A DNA stretch of 64,000 nt from Semisulcospira habei (GCA_036245525.1 BTPG01000005.1:118567507-118631506), one strand, 5' to 3'. Shown: positions 10,563 to 21,871, counted from the stretch's first letter. Program-made: numbers and translations. The notes: a model not told the origin generated them from the letters alone.

Positions 10563-11008
10563 AAACACAGCAAACTCCGGCTATAACAAATCACCAGTTG
10601 ACCCAATTTGTTGTTGTTGTGATAGGGCCTATTCGATGTTTGTTATAAGCGAAGTAATTTACGTTGAAAAACTGCTGTTGTGACCTTTGAAAAGTGTTGA
10701 TATATCCGACTTTTGTTATAACCGACTTTGTTATAAGCAGAGTAGACTGTACATTGTTGCACCTGCAACAACAACCCCCCCCCCTCCCCACTCTCCCTCT
10801 CTCTCTCTCTTTCTTATTCAAATGTGTGACAGGGTTGTGTTTAGTGTGACAGAGCAAGCAGTGTGCTGTACAATCTTACCGAGCCCCCAAACACATCCGT
10901 CACAGTGTAAGAGGCGTGATGTCTACTCCTGTCTCTTGTGAAGAATTGCTTACGATACAGTTGTTCTTTGCTACACTTGTCTTTCCCCGTCAGGCTCCTG
11001 ATCAACCA

Positions 11009-11050
11009 CCGCGTGAGATGGCCTCAAACCCTAATAACTAACTGTAACTT
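11009..11050 (+). mobile_element. 42-bp LINE tail insertion with 11-bp target duplication
   Basis: CCGCGTGAGATGGCCTCAAA then CCCTAATAACTAACTG matches the 3' tail of the I-clade-like LINE at 22595-23362. It is bracketed by CTGATCAACCA at 10998-11008 and 11051-11061. An extremely 5'-truncated retrotransposition event. Confidence 0.75.
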
Positions 11051-11158
11051 CTGATCAACCATTTAAAAATGAAAGAAAGAGAAATGTATGCCTCTCTCCT
11101 TCAGTAAAGAAATGCGAGCATAATTTAAAAAAAAAAAATGAGGCCAGTTGTATGAGTG

Positions 11159-11240
11159 AGATTAGTCCTGCGCTAGCCACTAAGCAAGGTGCTTCGCTGT
11201 AGCAGAGCACCTTGCTTAGTGGCTGGCGCAGGACTAAGCT
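11159..11240. repeat. Family I palindrome, complete copy
   Basis: TAGTCCTGCGCTAGCCACTA and AGCAAGGTGCTT pair with AGCACCTTGCTTAGTGGCTG and GCGCAGGACTA. The loop is CGCTGTAGCAG. Confidence 0.85.
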
Positions 11241-11650
11241 CCCTCTTGCGACTGGTGCGGTGCGGGTTGTTCTTTGCTACACGTGTAATAAATGCGCTCA
11301 TTTCAGTTAAAGCGACTGAGAGCAGATACCGTATAAAGACATTACAAATGAATACAATGCTACTCTAGCGTACATTCAAGCCGAAGTCAGTAAGACCGTT
11401 CCATCAACTGACTACTGCTCTAAGATGTACTGTAGTGTGTCCCAATGCGGCTTGTCGGGAAAACAATGAAAGGATGGGGAACATACCTACTGCTGTACGT
11501 TAACCGTGTTCTCACTTTTCTTCACGGATAGTTCAGTTCATGAAAGGCGTTAAATTGGTGTTTGAAATTTCATCATGAGTCAGTTTAGTCGGTTTCGAGT
11601 TCAAGGCGTCATGACGACACAAGCGGACCCCAAAGAACTTTGCGGCTTCG

Positions 11651-11876
11651 TTAACCCTTTTCATCCTTTTCATTTTTGCACTCATTGCTTGAAATAAATT
11701 TGACTATGATAGTTCAACGGTGGTGCCAGAATAGCTTGGCGCCTAAGGCGCCAAGCTATTCTGGCACCATCCTTGAACTAAAATGCTTGATCTCTTTCCT
11801 AATCTGCAATGCACCTTTCATAAGGACAATAAGCAAAGTTTAAAAAAAAAATCAGCCTCAGGATGTAATGGGTTAA
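11651..11876. mobile_element. Family C' TTAA element, complete
   Basis: Starts TTAACCCTTTTCATCC and ends CAGGATGTAATGGGTTAA (226 bp). The inner palindrome GCCAGAATAGCTTGGCGCCT-AAGGCGCCAAGCTATTCTGG is near perfect. Confidence 0.85.
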
Positions 11877-11942
11877 ACGTTTGTTAAAAGTTTTTAGTTT
11901 TCAGCCCCGATGTTTTAGGGTCTAAGTAGGACTAAACATAGC

Positions 11943-12010
11943 AGCAAGAGGTGTAGATTCTCAAGAGCCCCAGCAGTCGCAGGGGCGCATGAGATTCTAT
12001 GCTCCTTACA
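11943..12010. repeat. Family A hairpin
   Basis: GCAAGAGGTGTAGATTCTCA and CATGAGATTCTATGCTCCTT arms around GCCCCAGCAGTCGCAGGGGC; ends eroded. Confidence 0.8.
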
Positions 12011-12481
12011 GATGAGGTCGAGTTTGTCGAGTGCACGTGTTTATTCAGGCGTGTCGTGGTCGCGCCAAACCTACCTGGCACAGGTGGAAAACAATCATTG
12101 TTGCAGGAAGGTGATTTATTTTTTGTCTGCAGTATATTTAAAGTTATGTTTACTGCACTGTGCATTTCAGCGATCAAAGAGGCTGTCTGTTGTTAAACGA
12201 ATGGTTTGGGGCTTTGTTCCTACCTTTTCAAGCAAATCGTTATAACGCCAGCTTAGTGCGGCGAGTTTGAACGTCATCGACATGGACGATTTTTGTAGAT
12301 ATGTGAACAGCCTGCATGTTTTCAAGGGTTGCCGGGTTGTGTAGAAATCAAATCATAGTTGGAACACCCCCCACCCCCACCCCCACCCTACACACAGACC
12401 TGAAATGTAAAAAGTGATTTAATTAAAAGAAAACAGGAAGTGGAAAGCATTGGCGGTCACAATACGCAGCAGGCATTTTGG

Positions 12482-12641
12482 TTAACCCATTTAGCCCCAA
12501 CGCCCTATATTAGGTGATGGATTGACCATGATAATTTAATGGTCGTGCCAGATTAGCTTGGCGCCTGACGGACTGATACAAAGTTTTAAAGTGACTCCTC
12601 TAAAATTTGGAGAAATGCGGCCTTGGGGTTAAATGGGTTAA
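12482..12641. mobile_element. Family C element, inner right arm deleted
   Basis: TTAACCCATTTAGCCCCAAC at the left, GGGGTTAAATGGGTTAA at the right, with GACCATGATAATTTAATGG and GATTAGCTTGGCGCCTGACG inside but no return arm. Confidence 0.75.
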
Positions 12642-13072
12642 AGAAAGTGACTAAAAAGGGCGGCGATAAACATTCGAGACGATCCGTAAACGGTCGTGGC
12701 GTTTGCACACCGATTATGCCCAATCCCATTTGCTAGCGATATGGGGGGCCTTGCAGTCGGCATCTTTCGGCAGGTTTCGGATGTCGTCGGCAGTCGCACG
12801 AAGGAAGCCAGAATATCCGTACCCCCAGACATTTCTCACCCAGCCTCTTCGAATCTCTTGTGCCCCTGCGGTTGCCGAAACGTATGAAAATCTATGCCTC
12901 TTATTTGCCTCGCTTGATCAGTGGGAATAGATTCTAATAAGCCCCTGCCACATAAATTCCCATATGACCCTGCGGTGTAGAAGATGCACGTGAATCTGTG
13001 CTAATTGTTGGCCGGGTAAGCCTCGGCTCTCATTCAAGCTATTCTGACGTATTTTCTTCTTTTACTAGCGCG
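12642..13072. other. Eroded repeat fragments only
   Basis: A short G-like ATTCGAGACGATCC at about 12670 and an A-like AAAATCTATGCCTCTT at about 12887; otherwise nothing recognised. Confidence 0.35.
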
Positions 13073-13112
13073 TTGAAAATCTTCTGAAACCTACGTTTCA
13101 GACGATTTTCAA
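13073..13112. repeat. Isolated 40-bp hairpin
   Basis: TTGAAAATC-TTCTGAAAC, loop CTAC, GTTTCAGACGATTTTCAA. Confidence 0.6.
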
Positions 13113-13533
13113 TTTTATTTCAATTAAGTCAAGTTTTAAATTGAAATTAGCTAGCAAACACGACACTGACGTGGGCTTCAGAAGACGTTCAGCGCGTTCG
13201 AAGAACAAAAAGGATTTCAGCTAGCGACTGTTATCGGTAGCTGTAAGCGGATAGTGGTTGAAAGAACGATTATCATGCCATCGTTCCTTTATTATCGGCC
13301 TTTTACTCTGATTATCTTTCCCTTCGCCCTGTGAGGCCCAGGACCCCTCTCCGATTCGGCCCGCGTTTTTGTTTGTTCGTTTATTTGTCCAGTCCTTCCT
13401 TACTCCGTCTGTGGTCAGCGTTGGTTTGCGTAACATAGTTTGAGAAAACAGCGGTGGGGGGTGCGGTTTGCACTTTGGGTGTGAGGAAGAATTTGTTTTG
13501 CCGCAGCATTCTTGCAACAAATAGAATCCATTT

Positions 13534-13598
13534 GCGAGAGGCATCGATCCTCATAAGCCCCCGCATTTGCGGGGGCTTATGAAGATCAATGCCTCTCA
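13534..13598. repeat. Family A hairpin
   Basis: GCGAGAGGCATCGATCCTCA, AAGCCCCCGCATTTGCGGGG and GATCAATGCCTCTC. Confidence 0.85.
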
Positions 13599-13604
13599 CT
13601 TGCC

Positions 13605-14268
13605 TTATTTACATCAGTCCTTATGCGGAAGGAGTTACGAATCAGACGAAGAACGGCCGACGTTTTGTGAGTTCAATGGAAAGGCAGACTCGACATGAAC
13701 GACTGGAGGCCTGTTATTGTCGATATTGTGTCATTTGAAAATCGTTTTATCGCGTAGCAGCAATGAATCAAAGAGTCTTATCAGTAAGATACAGAGTGTT
13801 ACGACCGATATAATGAAAGCGTACGTGATGTTTTACTTAATAATAATTACTTATAATATAAAGTTGCCTTTGTTAGATTTTTGAATGCACAAGTTTCGCG
13901 TCCGAAATACCTGCACACTGACCGACATTTATGTGAAGAAACATATGTCGATGGGACAAAAAATAGGTATTAAACAACATAGGGCTAACACGAGACATGA
14001 ATTGAAGTTTGCCGAAATGAAGACTTTAGTAATACAACAAGGTTGTTCCAAAATGGAACCCTGATCACTTGTATCCTTTTTCATACTTCACAACATCCAA
14101 GTGAAATCTTCAGTTTTCCTGTGTGGGACTGATGTAGAGAATAAAAGGTTCTTGGATGGAACTCCTGAAGCAAACAACAGTCAGAAGATCAACGTGACTA
14201 GCTAGCTTTGTTTTCCGTGGTACACCATCAAGTGGCTCTCAACTTCAGTCGTGCAAGAGGCTTGTGTC
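13605..14268. other. No feature seen
   Basis: AT-rich intron sequence; nothing recognised. Confidence 0.4.
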
Positions 14269-14503
14269 TTAACCCTTATCATTCGGAATACACCAGTGTG
14301 TGAAATAAGTTTGACTTAAATAGTTCAAGGGTAGTGCCAGAATAGCTTGGCGCCTAGAGGCGCCAAGCTATTGTGACACTACCCTTGAACTAAAGCCATT
14401 GGTCTATATCCTTTTCTGTAAGTACTATAACTATGTAGCTTGGATACGGCAGTGTAAAAATTTGAAGCTTTTACTGTCTTAGCCTCAGTATGATATGGGT
14501 TAA
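14269..14503. mobile_element. Family C' TTAA element, complete
   Basis: TTAACCCTTATCATTCGG to CCTCAGTATGATATGGGTTAA (235 bp) with the inner GTGCCAGAATAGCTTGGCGC palindrome. A sister copy is at 3090-3317. Confidence 0.85.
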
Positions 14504-14715
14504 TGAGATACCGACGGATGCTAGGGCTTGCGTGGATACGCCTCTTTCTTGGTACGTCATGAAATCTGTAGGTTTTATCGGTAGTCACAAAGAAATGTGT
14601 GACTCTTCTCGCTTCAGTCTTTGGCGCAATCTGCTCCGTCCCTAGTCCATGTTCGGTAATCGAATAGAGACGCGGGAACGATTACACAACACGGCCCCTA
14701 GGCTTCCGGAAAAAT

Positions 14716-14785
14716 CTGCCAGAGGCATAGATTCTCATAAGCCCCTGTCTGCAAGGCAGGGGCTCAAGAAAATCTGTGCCTCTTG
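14716..14785. repeat. Family A hairpin
   Basis: CCAGAGGCATAGATTCTCAT, GCCCCTGTCTGCAAGGCAGGGGC and AATCTGTGCCTCTTG. Confidence 0.85.
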
Positions 14786-15220
14786 ATATTTTAAAGAAGT
14801 GACCCGTTTGTGCTCACCGACTAGTGACCTCCTTCTCTTCCCATATGAAGTAAGCTACGCGAGATTTGACCGGCCGTGTTTCTGGGTGTCTGGCACAGTG
14901 TTTTCTGGCAGCAAAATGAGAGAGCTTGGTGGCGGCAGGATGTTGATGCTGCGTGTTATGAGTCTGCGCGCGCGAGACGACCTGTCTCCAGTCCCAGGTA
15001 CAAATATTTCAAGACTGAATTCTCGATCGCTACTTCGCTGAACTGTTTGCTTGACTCGAGGCCAAAGATGAAAGACAGATGCACTTTAGACTGTTTGAAT
15101 TTGTAATTAGCTTGCAGACATGGCACAAAATGTTTCTTTTTTTCCCCCAATCTAACGTCCAAATAAGATTTCCAGACCAAACATATGACTGCCAAGAGTG
15201 TAGAATGCAGAGAAAATGCC

Positions 15221-15290
15221 AAGGAAGAAAGAGGCACGCTTAGAAAAGACAGCTACAACACCGGCAATTTATTAATCAGTATTTTTCAAA
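15221..15290. repeat. Family F end fragment
   Basis: AAGGAAGAAAGAGGCACGCT then TAGAAAAGACAGCTACAACA and CCGGCAATTTATTAATC. Confidence 0.55.
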
Positions 15291-15428
15291 ACGGACAAAC
15301 AAGAATACGCTTCGCTACTCATAAGTGCGTGGAGAAAGTGACAACTCAAATACGATTTGATTTGAAACTAACTTTCTGACACGGCATAACTTGCAGACAC
15401 AGCATCGAATGGTTTTGTTTGTTTGTTT

Positions 15429-15432
<4 letters not shown>

Positions 15433-15464
<32 letters not shown>
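15433..15464. repeat. Poly(T) tract
   Basis: Homopolymer of about 32 nt. Confidence 0.95.
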
Positions 15465-15469
<5 letters not shown>

Positions 15470-15513
15470 CAGTGATTATAAACAAGTTAAAATCGTGGCA
15501 TCTCGCGCCAAAG

Positions 15514-15701
15514 TTAACTCATTCAGTCCGACGGCCGTATTTCCCAAATTTTTTAGGCGTCATCTGGCTATGCACCTGTTGCAGGAGATGGATCGACCAT
15601 GATAATTCAAGGGCAGTGCCAGATGATTAGCTTGGCACTACCCTTGAATTATCATGGTCGACCCATCTCGTGCTGTAATGCGTCAGGGCTGAATGGGTTA
15701 A
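15514..15701. mobile_element. Family C element, complete
   Basis: TTAACTCATTCAGTCCGACG to CAGGGCTGAATGGGTTAA (188 bp). Inner arms ACCATGATAATTCAAGGGCA and ACTACCCTTGAATTATCATG. Confidence 0.88.
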
Positions 15702-15740
15702 AACGAAACTTCAGACAAATATTAAATGATGCAAAGTAAA

Positions 15741-16140
15741 ATAATAATAATAATACATAGTGTTTATATGGCGCATTTCTCATATTTATAATATAACTCT
15801 CCGGGTAAGAGCAAACTGGTGACGCTTCGCATTCCGATAGGTGGCGCTCACTACCTGTGAGTAAATCAGGTCAGCAAATCAAACGTCTGTTTACTGGGGG
15901 CATACGGCGTGAAATCGGTCTCCGTCGCCGAGGTTGCGTCACCAGACGGCTCCATTAGAGCCGCGGTAGCTGCCAATCTTTTTGATTCAGAGGCGGGTTG
16001 TAACATAAGTGCCAATGAGGGTTTTAGTCTGGACTAAGTGCCGTCTGGATAAGCATCTTGAAGGGCCTTGAGAAAGATTTGGAATGTTTCGAGTCGCGTG
16101 GGGCTGACTTTGAACTCCTGCAGTAGGCCTCGTTGTCAAT
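15741..16140. other. Non-coding; short (AAT)n
   Basis: Begins with (AAT)n and a TGTTTATATGGCGCATTTCT motif reminiscent of SINE/LINE tails. No body could be assigned. Confidence 0.35.
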
Positions 16141-16151
16141 GCTGGACATCT

Positions 16152-16191
16152 CCAAGAGGCATGGGCTTTCTCATGAGAACCCATGCCTCTT
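16152..16191. repeat. Miniature family A hairpin
   Basis: CCAAGAGGCATGGGCTTTCT and CATGAGAACCCATGCCTCTT; the GCCCC tip is lost, and the ATGGG/CCCAT change is paired. Confidence 0.75.
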
Positions 16192-16949
16192 ATTGAATCC
16201 ATTTTACGTCTATGTTTATCGGACGGAAGAGGTACGCTGGGTGTTCTGTTTACTACAATGAAAGCACTGAGAAGTCATTCTTTAAAAAAAACACAATGCT
16301 AACCACGTGTCGTCTGATTTAAGTCGGGTCGGCGGGGAGTGTGGCGTTTTGCAGGGAAATTAAAAGCCCGTACACGGCCTAAGCTATTCTGCATTTTTGA
16401 TAATCAGCCTTTACATTCACAGTTGACTTTGAATCAATGATTGTTTCTGGAGTTGAGAAGAATCTATGCCTTATTCAGGTTGAAATTTCATCAATGTTCT
16501 CAGTCACTCGTTATTTGACATTCGGTGGTATTTGAGGAATGTACTATTTTCATTTTCATTTTGTTTTCAGCAGTGTATTTCGTGTATTCTTTACTTGAAA
16601 GCATACATGTATGTGCACTGAAGACATTTCATGCAGCACAGCAGACTGCGTCCTAAAAGCTTACAGAGCATGATTAATCAATTAAATAAAATGTTTTTTT
16701 CCGGGTCGATTGTGGGTTCGTGGGGAGTAAAAGACACAACAATGTTTACTTCTACTTTTAGTTTCACCAACAAGCATGCAACCGCAAAAAAAAACCTCCA
16801 GTGCATTCAGAGCAGCGAGTTAATATTTATCCTACTCTTCTCTACAGAGCTTGCAAAGATGTGTTGCAGACAACATGAGAACAGAGCCGCTATGGAAATG
16901 TCAATCAATATAGTCACATAGAAAAAGACAGGAAAGGCAGTGTCACCCT
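16192..16949. other. No gene seen
   Basis: Contains one A-like GAATCTATGCCTTATTCAGG remnant at about 16461; otherwise unrecognised AT-rich intron. Confidence 0.4.
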
Positions 16950-17014
16950 CAGGAGGCACAGATCCCCATGAGCCCCCGCGATTAGCGGGGGTTCATGAGG
17001 ATCTGTGCCTCTTG
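16950..17014. repeat. Family A hairpin
   Basis: CAGGAGGCACAGATCCCCAT, AGCCCCCGCGATTAGCGGGG and GAGGATCTGTGCCTCTTG. Confidence 0.88.
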
Positions 17015-17176
17015 ACGATCTCATTGGTATCAGTGTTGTTCCGACAGAGTAAGTTTTTGAGAGTTCAGTCGCGTGATGGTGAAACCGCAAAACACCTTTG
17101 GCTCCCGTCGCCGCGAGTTAGCTTGAGCACCGCGGAAGTGTGAGGAGCTGGAAAAGGGTTAAGTCTGGGTCTTTCT

Positions 17177-17242
17177 GCAAGAGGCATAGATTCTCACGAG
17201 CCCCCGCTGTCGCGGGGGCCCGTGAGGATCTGTGCCTCTTGC
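17177..17242. repeat. Family A hairpin
   Basis: GCAAGAGGCATAGATTCTCA, GCCCCCGCTGTCGCGGGGGC and GAGGATCTGTGCCTCTTGC. Confidence 0.92.
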
Positions 17243-17530
17243 GGCATCAGGTGCTTCGGTCCTGTTGACCTACCTTCCACGCTCTGCTCCTCCGTGTGAA
17301 GAAGGTCGTCTGGGGATTGAGTGTGGCGGTAAATGGAAACAGGTAATTCTCCGAATGGTGCCTAGGAAGACAGGTGAAATATCGACCCGCCCGCCATGTG
17401 TCGTGACAGTCTGTTTAGTCTGTTGGACAACATTGTAACAAGGTGATGCTGGGGCGAAAGGATAGAATTAAAAGAAGCAGTGAACATGAAGTGCAGAGGA
17501 GGGTTAAAAAAAATCCGCCAAAACTGACAC

Positions 17531-17531
17531 A

Positions 17532-17563
<32 letters not shown>

Positions 17564-17570
17564 GCACACA

Positions 17571-17662
<92 letters not shown>

Positions 17663-17672
17663 CACACACACA

Positions 17673-17713
<41 letters not shown>

Positions 17714-17758
17714 ACACACACCACACACACCACACACACCACACACAACACACACACA
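17531..17758. repeat. Long (CA)n with (CACG)n and (CACACACC)n variants
   Basis: About 228 bp of CA-based repeat with CGCA interruptions and a right-hand CACCACACA block. Potential Z-DNA. Confidence 0.95.
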
Positions 17759-17864
17759 AAGCCCACACGTTTCAGTGCTCCAGATGCGTTTTAGTTCCTT
17801 AGCCTTCAGAAATGTATCCCTTTAGATGTTAGCTTTTCTTAGTTGTACAGGAACTCTCCCTCGT

Positions 17865-17883
17865 GAAAAAAAAAAAAAAAAAA
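17865..17883. repeat. Poly(A)
   Basis: Homopolymer. Confidence 0.9.
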
Positions 17884-18261
17884 CGTTTTCTGTTTTCGTT
17901 CGTACATTTGCTGCATCTGTGCATTCATTTGCTCGGCGCTTGTTCGCACGTTCGTACATTTGTTCGTTCGTTCGTGCGTGCGTGCTTGCTTGCGTTCCTT
18001 CGTTTGCTTATGTTTACATTAAAGTAATATTTGTACTTGGTACGTAGCAGACGAGTGTGAAATGCGATGCCTCCGGTTGCTGTGATGCTTTGGTTGGGGG
18101 GGGGGGGGGGGGAGGGTGTGTGTGCTAACGAGACTGGAGATGACAAAAGGAAGAATGTGTTCATTGCTGTTTGGGGGCGTGTTAATGTTCACTCTTCTAA
18201 AGACTTTGAAAGTTGCTGACCTCCGATTTAGAAATGCGCACGGGTACGATGCCGACAAGCA

Positions 18262-18327
18262 GCAAGAGGCATAGATTCTCATGAGCTTCTGCATCCGCAG
18301 AAGCTCATGAGAATCTATACCTCTTTC
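18262..18327. repeat. Family A hairpin with paired tip changes
   Basis: GCAAGAGGCATAGATTCTCA with tip GAGCTTCTGCATCCGCAGAAGCTC; the usual CCCC/GGGG is CTTC/GAAG in both arms. Confidence 0.9.
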
Positions 18328-18699
18328 AGATGGCTTGTGAAGAATTCTCCGAATTTTGCCGTCTTTGGGGTGGTGTGTGGGTGTGGCTGGCCCCACGGTA
18401 AGGTCATGTCGGTAGGGCCCCGGCGCATCACCTCGGCAGGTGTGGTGTCAAGTGTCAGGGAGCCCAGGTGAGATTCGTCCTCCCGACAATGTTGCAGGGG
18501 TTGTGTGCCGGTGTGGAATCTTTGACGGCTGCCGGCCTTTCTCGCTGCACACACAGAACCGCCAGTCAGTGCTCGTATTATCTGCAGCGTTTTTTTTCCC
18601 CCTTCCTGTTGCTTTGTCTTGTGCAACATCCTTCTTTGTCTTTCTGTTTTCTATGTCATTTAGATGTAGAATGTGGAATGTACTTAGTTTAAAAAAGAA

Positions 18700-18965
18700 T
18701 GACCTCAATATTCATCCTCAAATCTTTCGCTCCTGTAAAATTAAGACAAAACACTCAATAATAAAAACACAGCCGCTGAAAAAAGATGTTCGCCATATTG
18801 ATACCTCAAATTCTGCGCAACTGTAAAATTAAGACAAAACACTCGATAAGAACAACACAAATGCTGAAAAAAAAAAAAAATTCTCAATACTCACTGATAG
18901 CATAAATTCTGCGCAGCTGTAAAATTTAGACAAAACGCTCAATAGGAACAACTTCACACAAATAC
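18700..18965. repeat. Three-copy degenerate tandem repeat
   Basis: CTGTAAAATTAAGACAAAAC recurs at about 18733, 18821 and 18917 (spacing 88 and 96 bp), with shared AAATTCTGCGCA and GATAAGAACAAC words. Confidence 0.75.
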
Positions 18966-19341
18966 TTAAATATCAGAATACCGACTGTCGTGATATTGTT
19001 TTGCATACACGCACACACTTTTTGCCATAAGCCAGTCACAAACATTTTATACAGTTTTATTTTTGCCGCTGAGGCAAGCCATCTGTGATAAGTTCGCAAT
19101 GTGTAGCATCTTGACCGGAGTAGAGTGAGATTTCAAGCTGTTTTCGGCTTTAAAAGCTGAGCCATCTCAAGCTTGTATGGGACAGGCTTTCCTCGTCATC
19201 TCGGCCCGTGTTTGCGGATCTTCAATCTCACTCTCTTCAGGAAATTAGCCAGCTTGCGTCCATTCTTGGTCCGAGAAGCCGTCTTTCTCTGTATCGCAGT
19301 TTCGTATTAAAACTTGAGGAACGGAGTTGTATGTTGAATGG
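18966..19341. other. No feature seen
   Basis: Non-coding intron sequence; nothing recognised. Confidence 0.4.
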
Positions 19342-19407
19342 GCAAGAGGCACTGATTCTCATGAGCCCCTGCGACAGCAGAGGCTGATGAGAATCTATGC
19401 CTCTTGC
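19342..19407. repeat. Family A hairpin
   Basis: GCAAGAGGCACTGATTCTCA, GCCCCTGCGACAGCAGAGGC and GAATCTATGCCTCTTGC. Confidence 0.88.
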
Positions 19408-19872
19408 AGATGTATGGAACCGCAGGACGAGCTCTTTACGTTGGAGGACAGTCTCTTGTGGTGTAGAAGTGACAGGCTGAGAGGACCCAGCAGATCCTTA
19501 ACGGGGACACAACTCGGGATCAGGACAGCTTGGCGAGTAGTTTCCCCTCCTTGACCTTTGATTCTGGCTCATTTCCATCTTGTGGCGGCGATCCCTCCTC
19601 GAGCGTCTGGGGCTCTTGATTTCTCCGTCTTGAGTGTGGGTCCTTCCTTTTTTTTTCTGGCTCGGCGGCTGAGGACTGATTTTGGGATTTCTCTCATTCA
19701 TGTGTTGGTCGAGAAGGCGGTTTCTCCTACTTCGAGGAGACACTGCAGCTTCGTTCTTGATTTCGTTTAATGATTAGACCCTTCGCCATCCTGTTAATAC
19801 AAGGTTGAGGATGGATGCACCGTAGCAGCGCTACCCTTGAACTATACTGGCAGATCCGTCTACCCAGTACGC

Positions 19873-19930
19873 AAATTTCCTCGGGCCCACTACGACCATC
19901 GTGGCTCCCAAGACATGTTGCTACTGGGGT
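19873..19930. repeat. Family E element, central part deleted
   Basis: ACCCAGTACGCAAATTTCCT, CGGGCCCACTACGACCATCG and ATGTTGCTACTGGGGT. Confidence 0.6.
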
Positions 19931-19945
19931 ACCTCTGTGGGTGAC

Positions 19946-20089
19946 GGGGGAGCGGGGTGGCTTCGTGGTAGAGCGTTCGACACTCGTCCGAAAGCTCCCG
20001 GGTTCGAATCCAGATTGGGTTCAAAATTTGTTTAGACCCTATTCGGTGCCCCGTCTTGAAATCACCTTCGTGGTGGACACAAGACGTTT
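19946..20089 (+). mobile_element. tRNA-derived SINE, second copy
   Basis: GGTGGCTTCGTGGTAGAGCG and GGGTTCGAATCC boxes. Same family as 1760-1909. Flanks TCTGTGGGTGACG (19933-19945) and TCTGTGGTGACG (20090-20101) are a target duplication with a 1-bp length change. Confidence 0.75.
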
Positions 20090-20115
20090 TCTGTGGTGAC
20101 GTAAGGATAGACGAT

Positions 20116-20556
20116 TTAACTCACTGGAGACGTGCCGCATCAGGAAACGTGACATAAAGACGCGTATACGGATGCGGTCCGTGGCGCAGTGGTTAAGGCG
20201 CCTGCCACCAATGCTAAAGGTTGGAGGTTCGATTACGGGTTCGGCGTCGGATTTTTCCTCTAGTAGTGTCACCGTTAATTCGGGCGGACCGTCGGGGTTC
20301 TTTCTCGGGTACTCGGCTCTTCCTCCCCACGACTTTGGTATCAATTTCAGCCCACTTAATCAATTTCAAATACAAACGATTTTGAATTTCCAAAACTACA
20401 GTAGCTCGCTTGAGCTTGCCTTAGCACCACGTGATGTTCTGTGTTATGTACAGTGTGTGAGTGAATGCGCGTGTTTCACGTGAGCGTGCTTGTTGGGTTC
20501 AGTCGCGGCGGCGCTTTGAGCCGATTTCAATTGGATAAAGCGCCTATTTAATGCGC

Positions 20557-20624
<68 letters not shown>

Positions 20625-20650
20625 GATGCGGCACGTCTTGACTGAGTTGT
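20116..20650. mobile_element. Family G element interrupted by a SINE
   Basis: Left part TTAACTCACTGGAGACGTGC to GCGTATACGGATGCGG (20177); right part GATGCGGCACGTCTTGACTG from 20625. The two halves would pair if the insert were absent. Confidence 0.75.
20178..20624 (+). mobile_element. tRNA-derived SINE (447 bp) with (TTA)n tail
   Basis: Head TCCGTGGCGCAGTGGTTAAG (A box TGGCGCAGTGG) and GGAGGTTCGATTACGGG (B-box-like), about 300 bp of body ending AAAGCGCCTATTTAATGCGC, then about 65 bp of (TTA)n. GATGCGG on both sides (20171-20177, 20625-20631) is the target duplication. Confidence 0.85.
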
Positions 20651-21011
20651 CTTTCAGTTCGTGAGTCCGGTTGTAAGTACATTTCAGTAATAAGTGGGTC
20701 TCCCGGAGAAGTCACACAAGAACCTCTGTCTCTCTCCCTCTCAGGCAGAAACAAATTCAGGTCAACTGATAAGTTGCGGTCGGCAAATTTTTCGTCGAGT
20801 TTCTTCAGTACGATTGGGCTGTCGATAGTTCTAAATAAATATCGCCTTGACCACAATTAATAAGAGAGCTTTATCCTTACAATGTCGTTCGCCCAGATCA
20901 TCGCATATTAAAATGCAGTCCTGGCCTCAGTCAGCTCATGGTCCTTGTGGCTGCATGGATCATACGAATGCACGTGTCTAGCTGGAACTAAATCCCTCGA
21001 TCTCTGAAGAC

Positions 21012-21060
21012 TCTCAAGATTCTATGCGTCTTCCTGGCCAGGAAAACGCATAGACTCTTG
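21012..21060. repeat. Hairpin with A-like ends
   Basis: CTCAAGATTCTATGCGTCTT, CCTGGCCAGG and AACGCATAGACTCTTG. Confidence 0.55.
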
Positions 21061-21201
21061 ACGCACACCCGTTATTTTCGCACGACAGGAGACCCCGTCA
21101 GGAGCTACCAACTGAGATGGAATTTCCCTGAAATGGTGACTGTAGCGAAACGCTTTGTTTCTTTTCATATTCATGCGGCTGGTTTCGTCCGTCTGCTCGA
21201 G

Positions 21202-21250
21202 GCGTACATCTTCATGAGCCTCGTAACTGCAAAGGACCTGGGCGTCTTGT
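21202..21250. repeat. Eroded family A element
   Basis: GAGGCGTACATCTTCATGAG and GGACCTGGGCGTCTTG. Confidence 0.4.
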
Positions 21251-21688
21251 AGGGGGCAGATTTGCATCTGTATTTCTCAGGCGGAGCGGATAGTGTGTTG
21301 GCCAGACCGGCTTGCTTTTGAACCTCCTCTTCTCAGCTGGTCGCCGCACAGTGTTACCATTGTGTTTCATCCGACACCATCTATCTCCCTCTCTGAGTCT
21401 CTCACGATCTCTCTCTCTCTTACCCAGCCCCGTCCCTCCCTCCCTTCGCTCCCGTCTCCTTGCCCCGTTTTCGAGGATGTCTTTCTTGGCGAGTGAATCT
21501 GCGTGAAAACGGTACAAACGATCCCCGCGGCAGGGGATCGCGGCCTGCCCAACCCCAGCCCGATAATCAGCAGATTCTGTTTTTCAATGGCCAAGGCGAC
21601 ACAGAGGCTTTTCAAAATTCCTCGCGAGAAACGTCGTTCACCTTCTAATTTTGAGGAATTAAAACGTCAGCGTTGCCGAGTATCACAA

Positions 21689-21754
21689 GCAAGAGGCAAG
21701 ATCCTCACGAGCCCATGCAACTTGCAGGGACTAGTGAGGATCTGTGCCTCTTGC
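21689..21754. repeat. Family A hairpin, first of a tandem pair
   Basis: GCAAGAGGCAAGATCCTCAC and GAGGATCTGTGCCTCTTGC. The downstream flank TTTGGTCAAGAGGTCTCGTC is repeated after the next copy. Confidence 0.88.
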
Positions 21755-21871
21755 ACACGACAGGGTTCTTTGGTCAAGAGGTCTCGTCGGAACGGGATTT
21801 AAGGAAAAGTTCACGGGAGAACTTTCTAAACTTGAAAGAATAAACAGATTTAGTGATGCTGAGCCGGACCA

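Noticed and set aside
17362..17802. Open frames of Cys/Val, His/Thr across the CA repeat
   Set aside because: Translation of a dinucleotide repeat; the same holds for the TG runs at 7011 and 32508.
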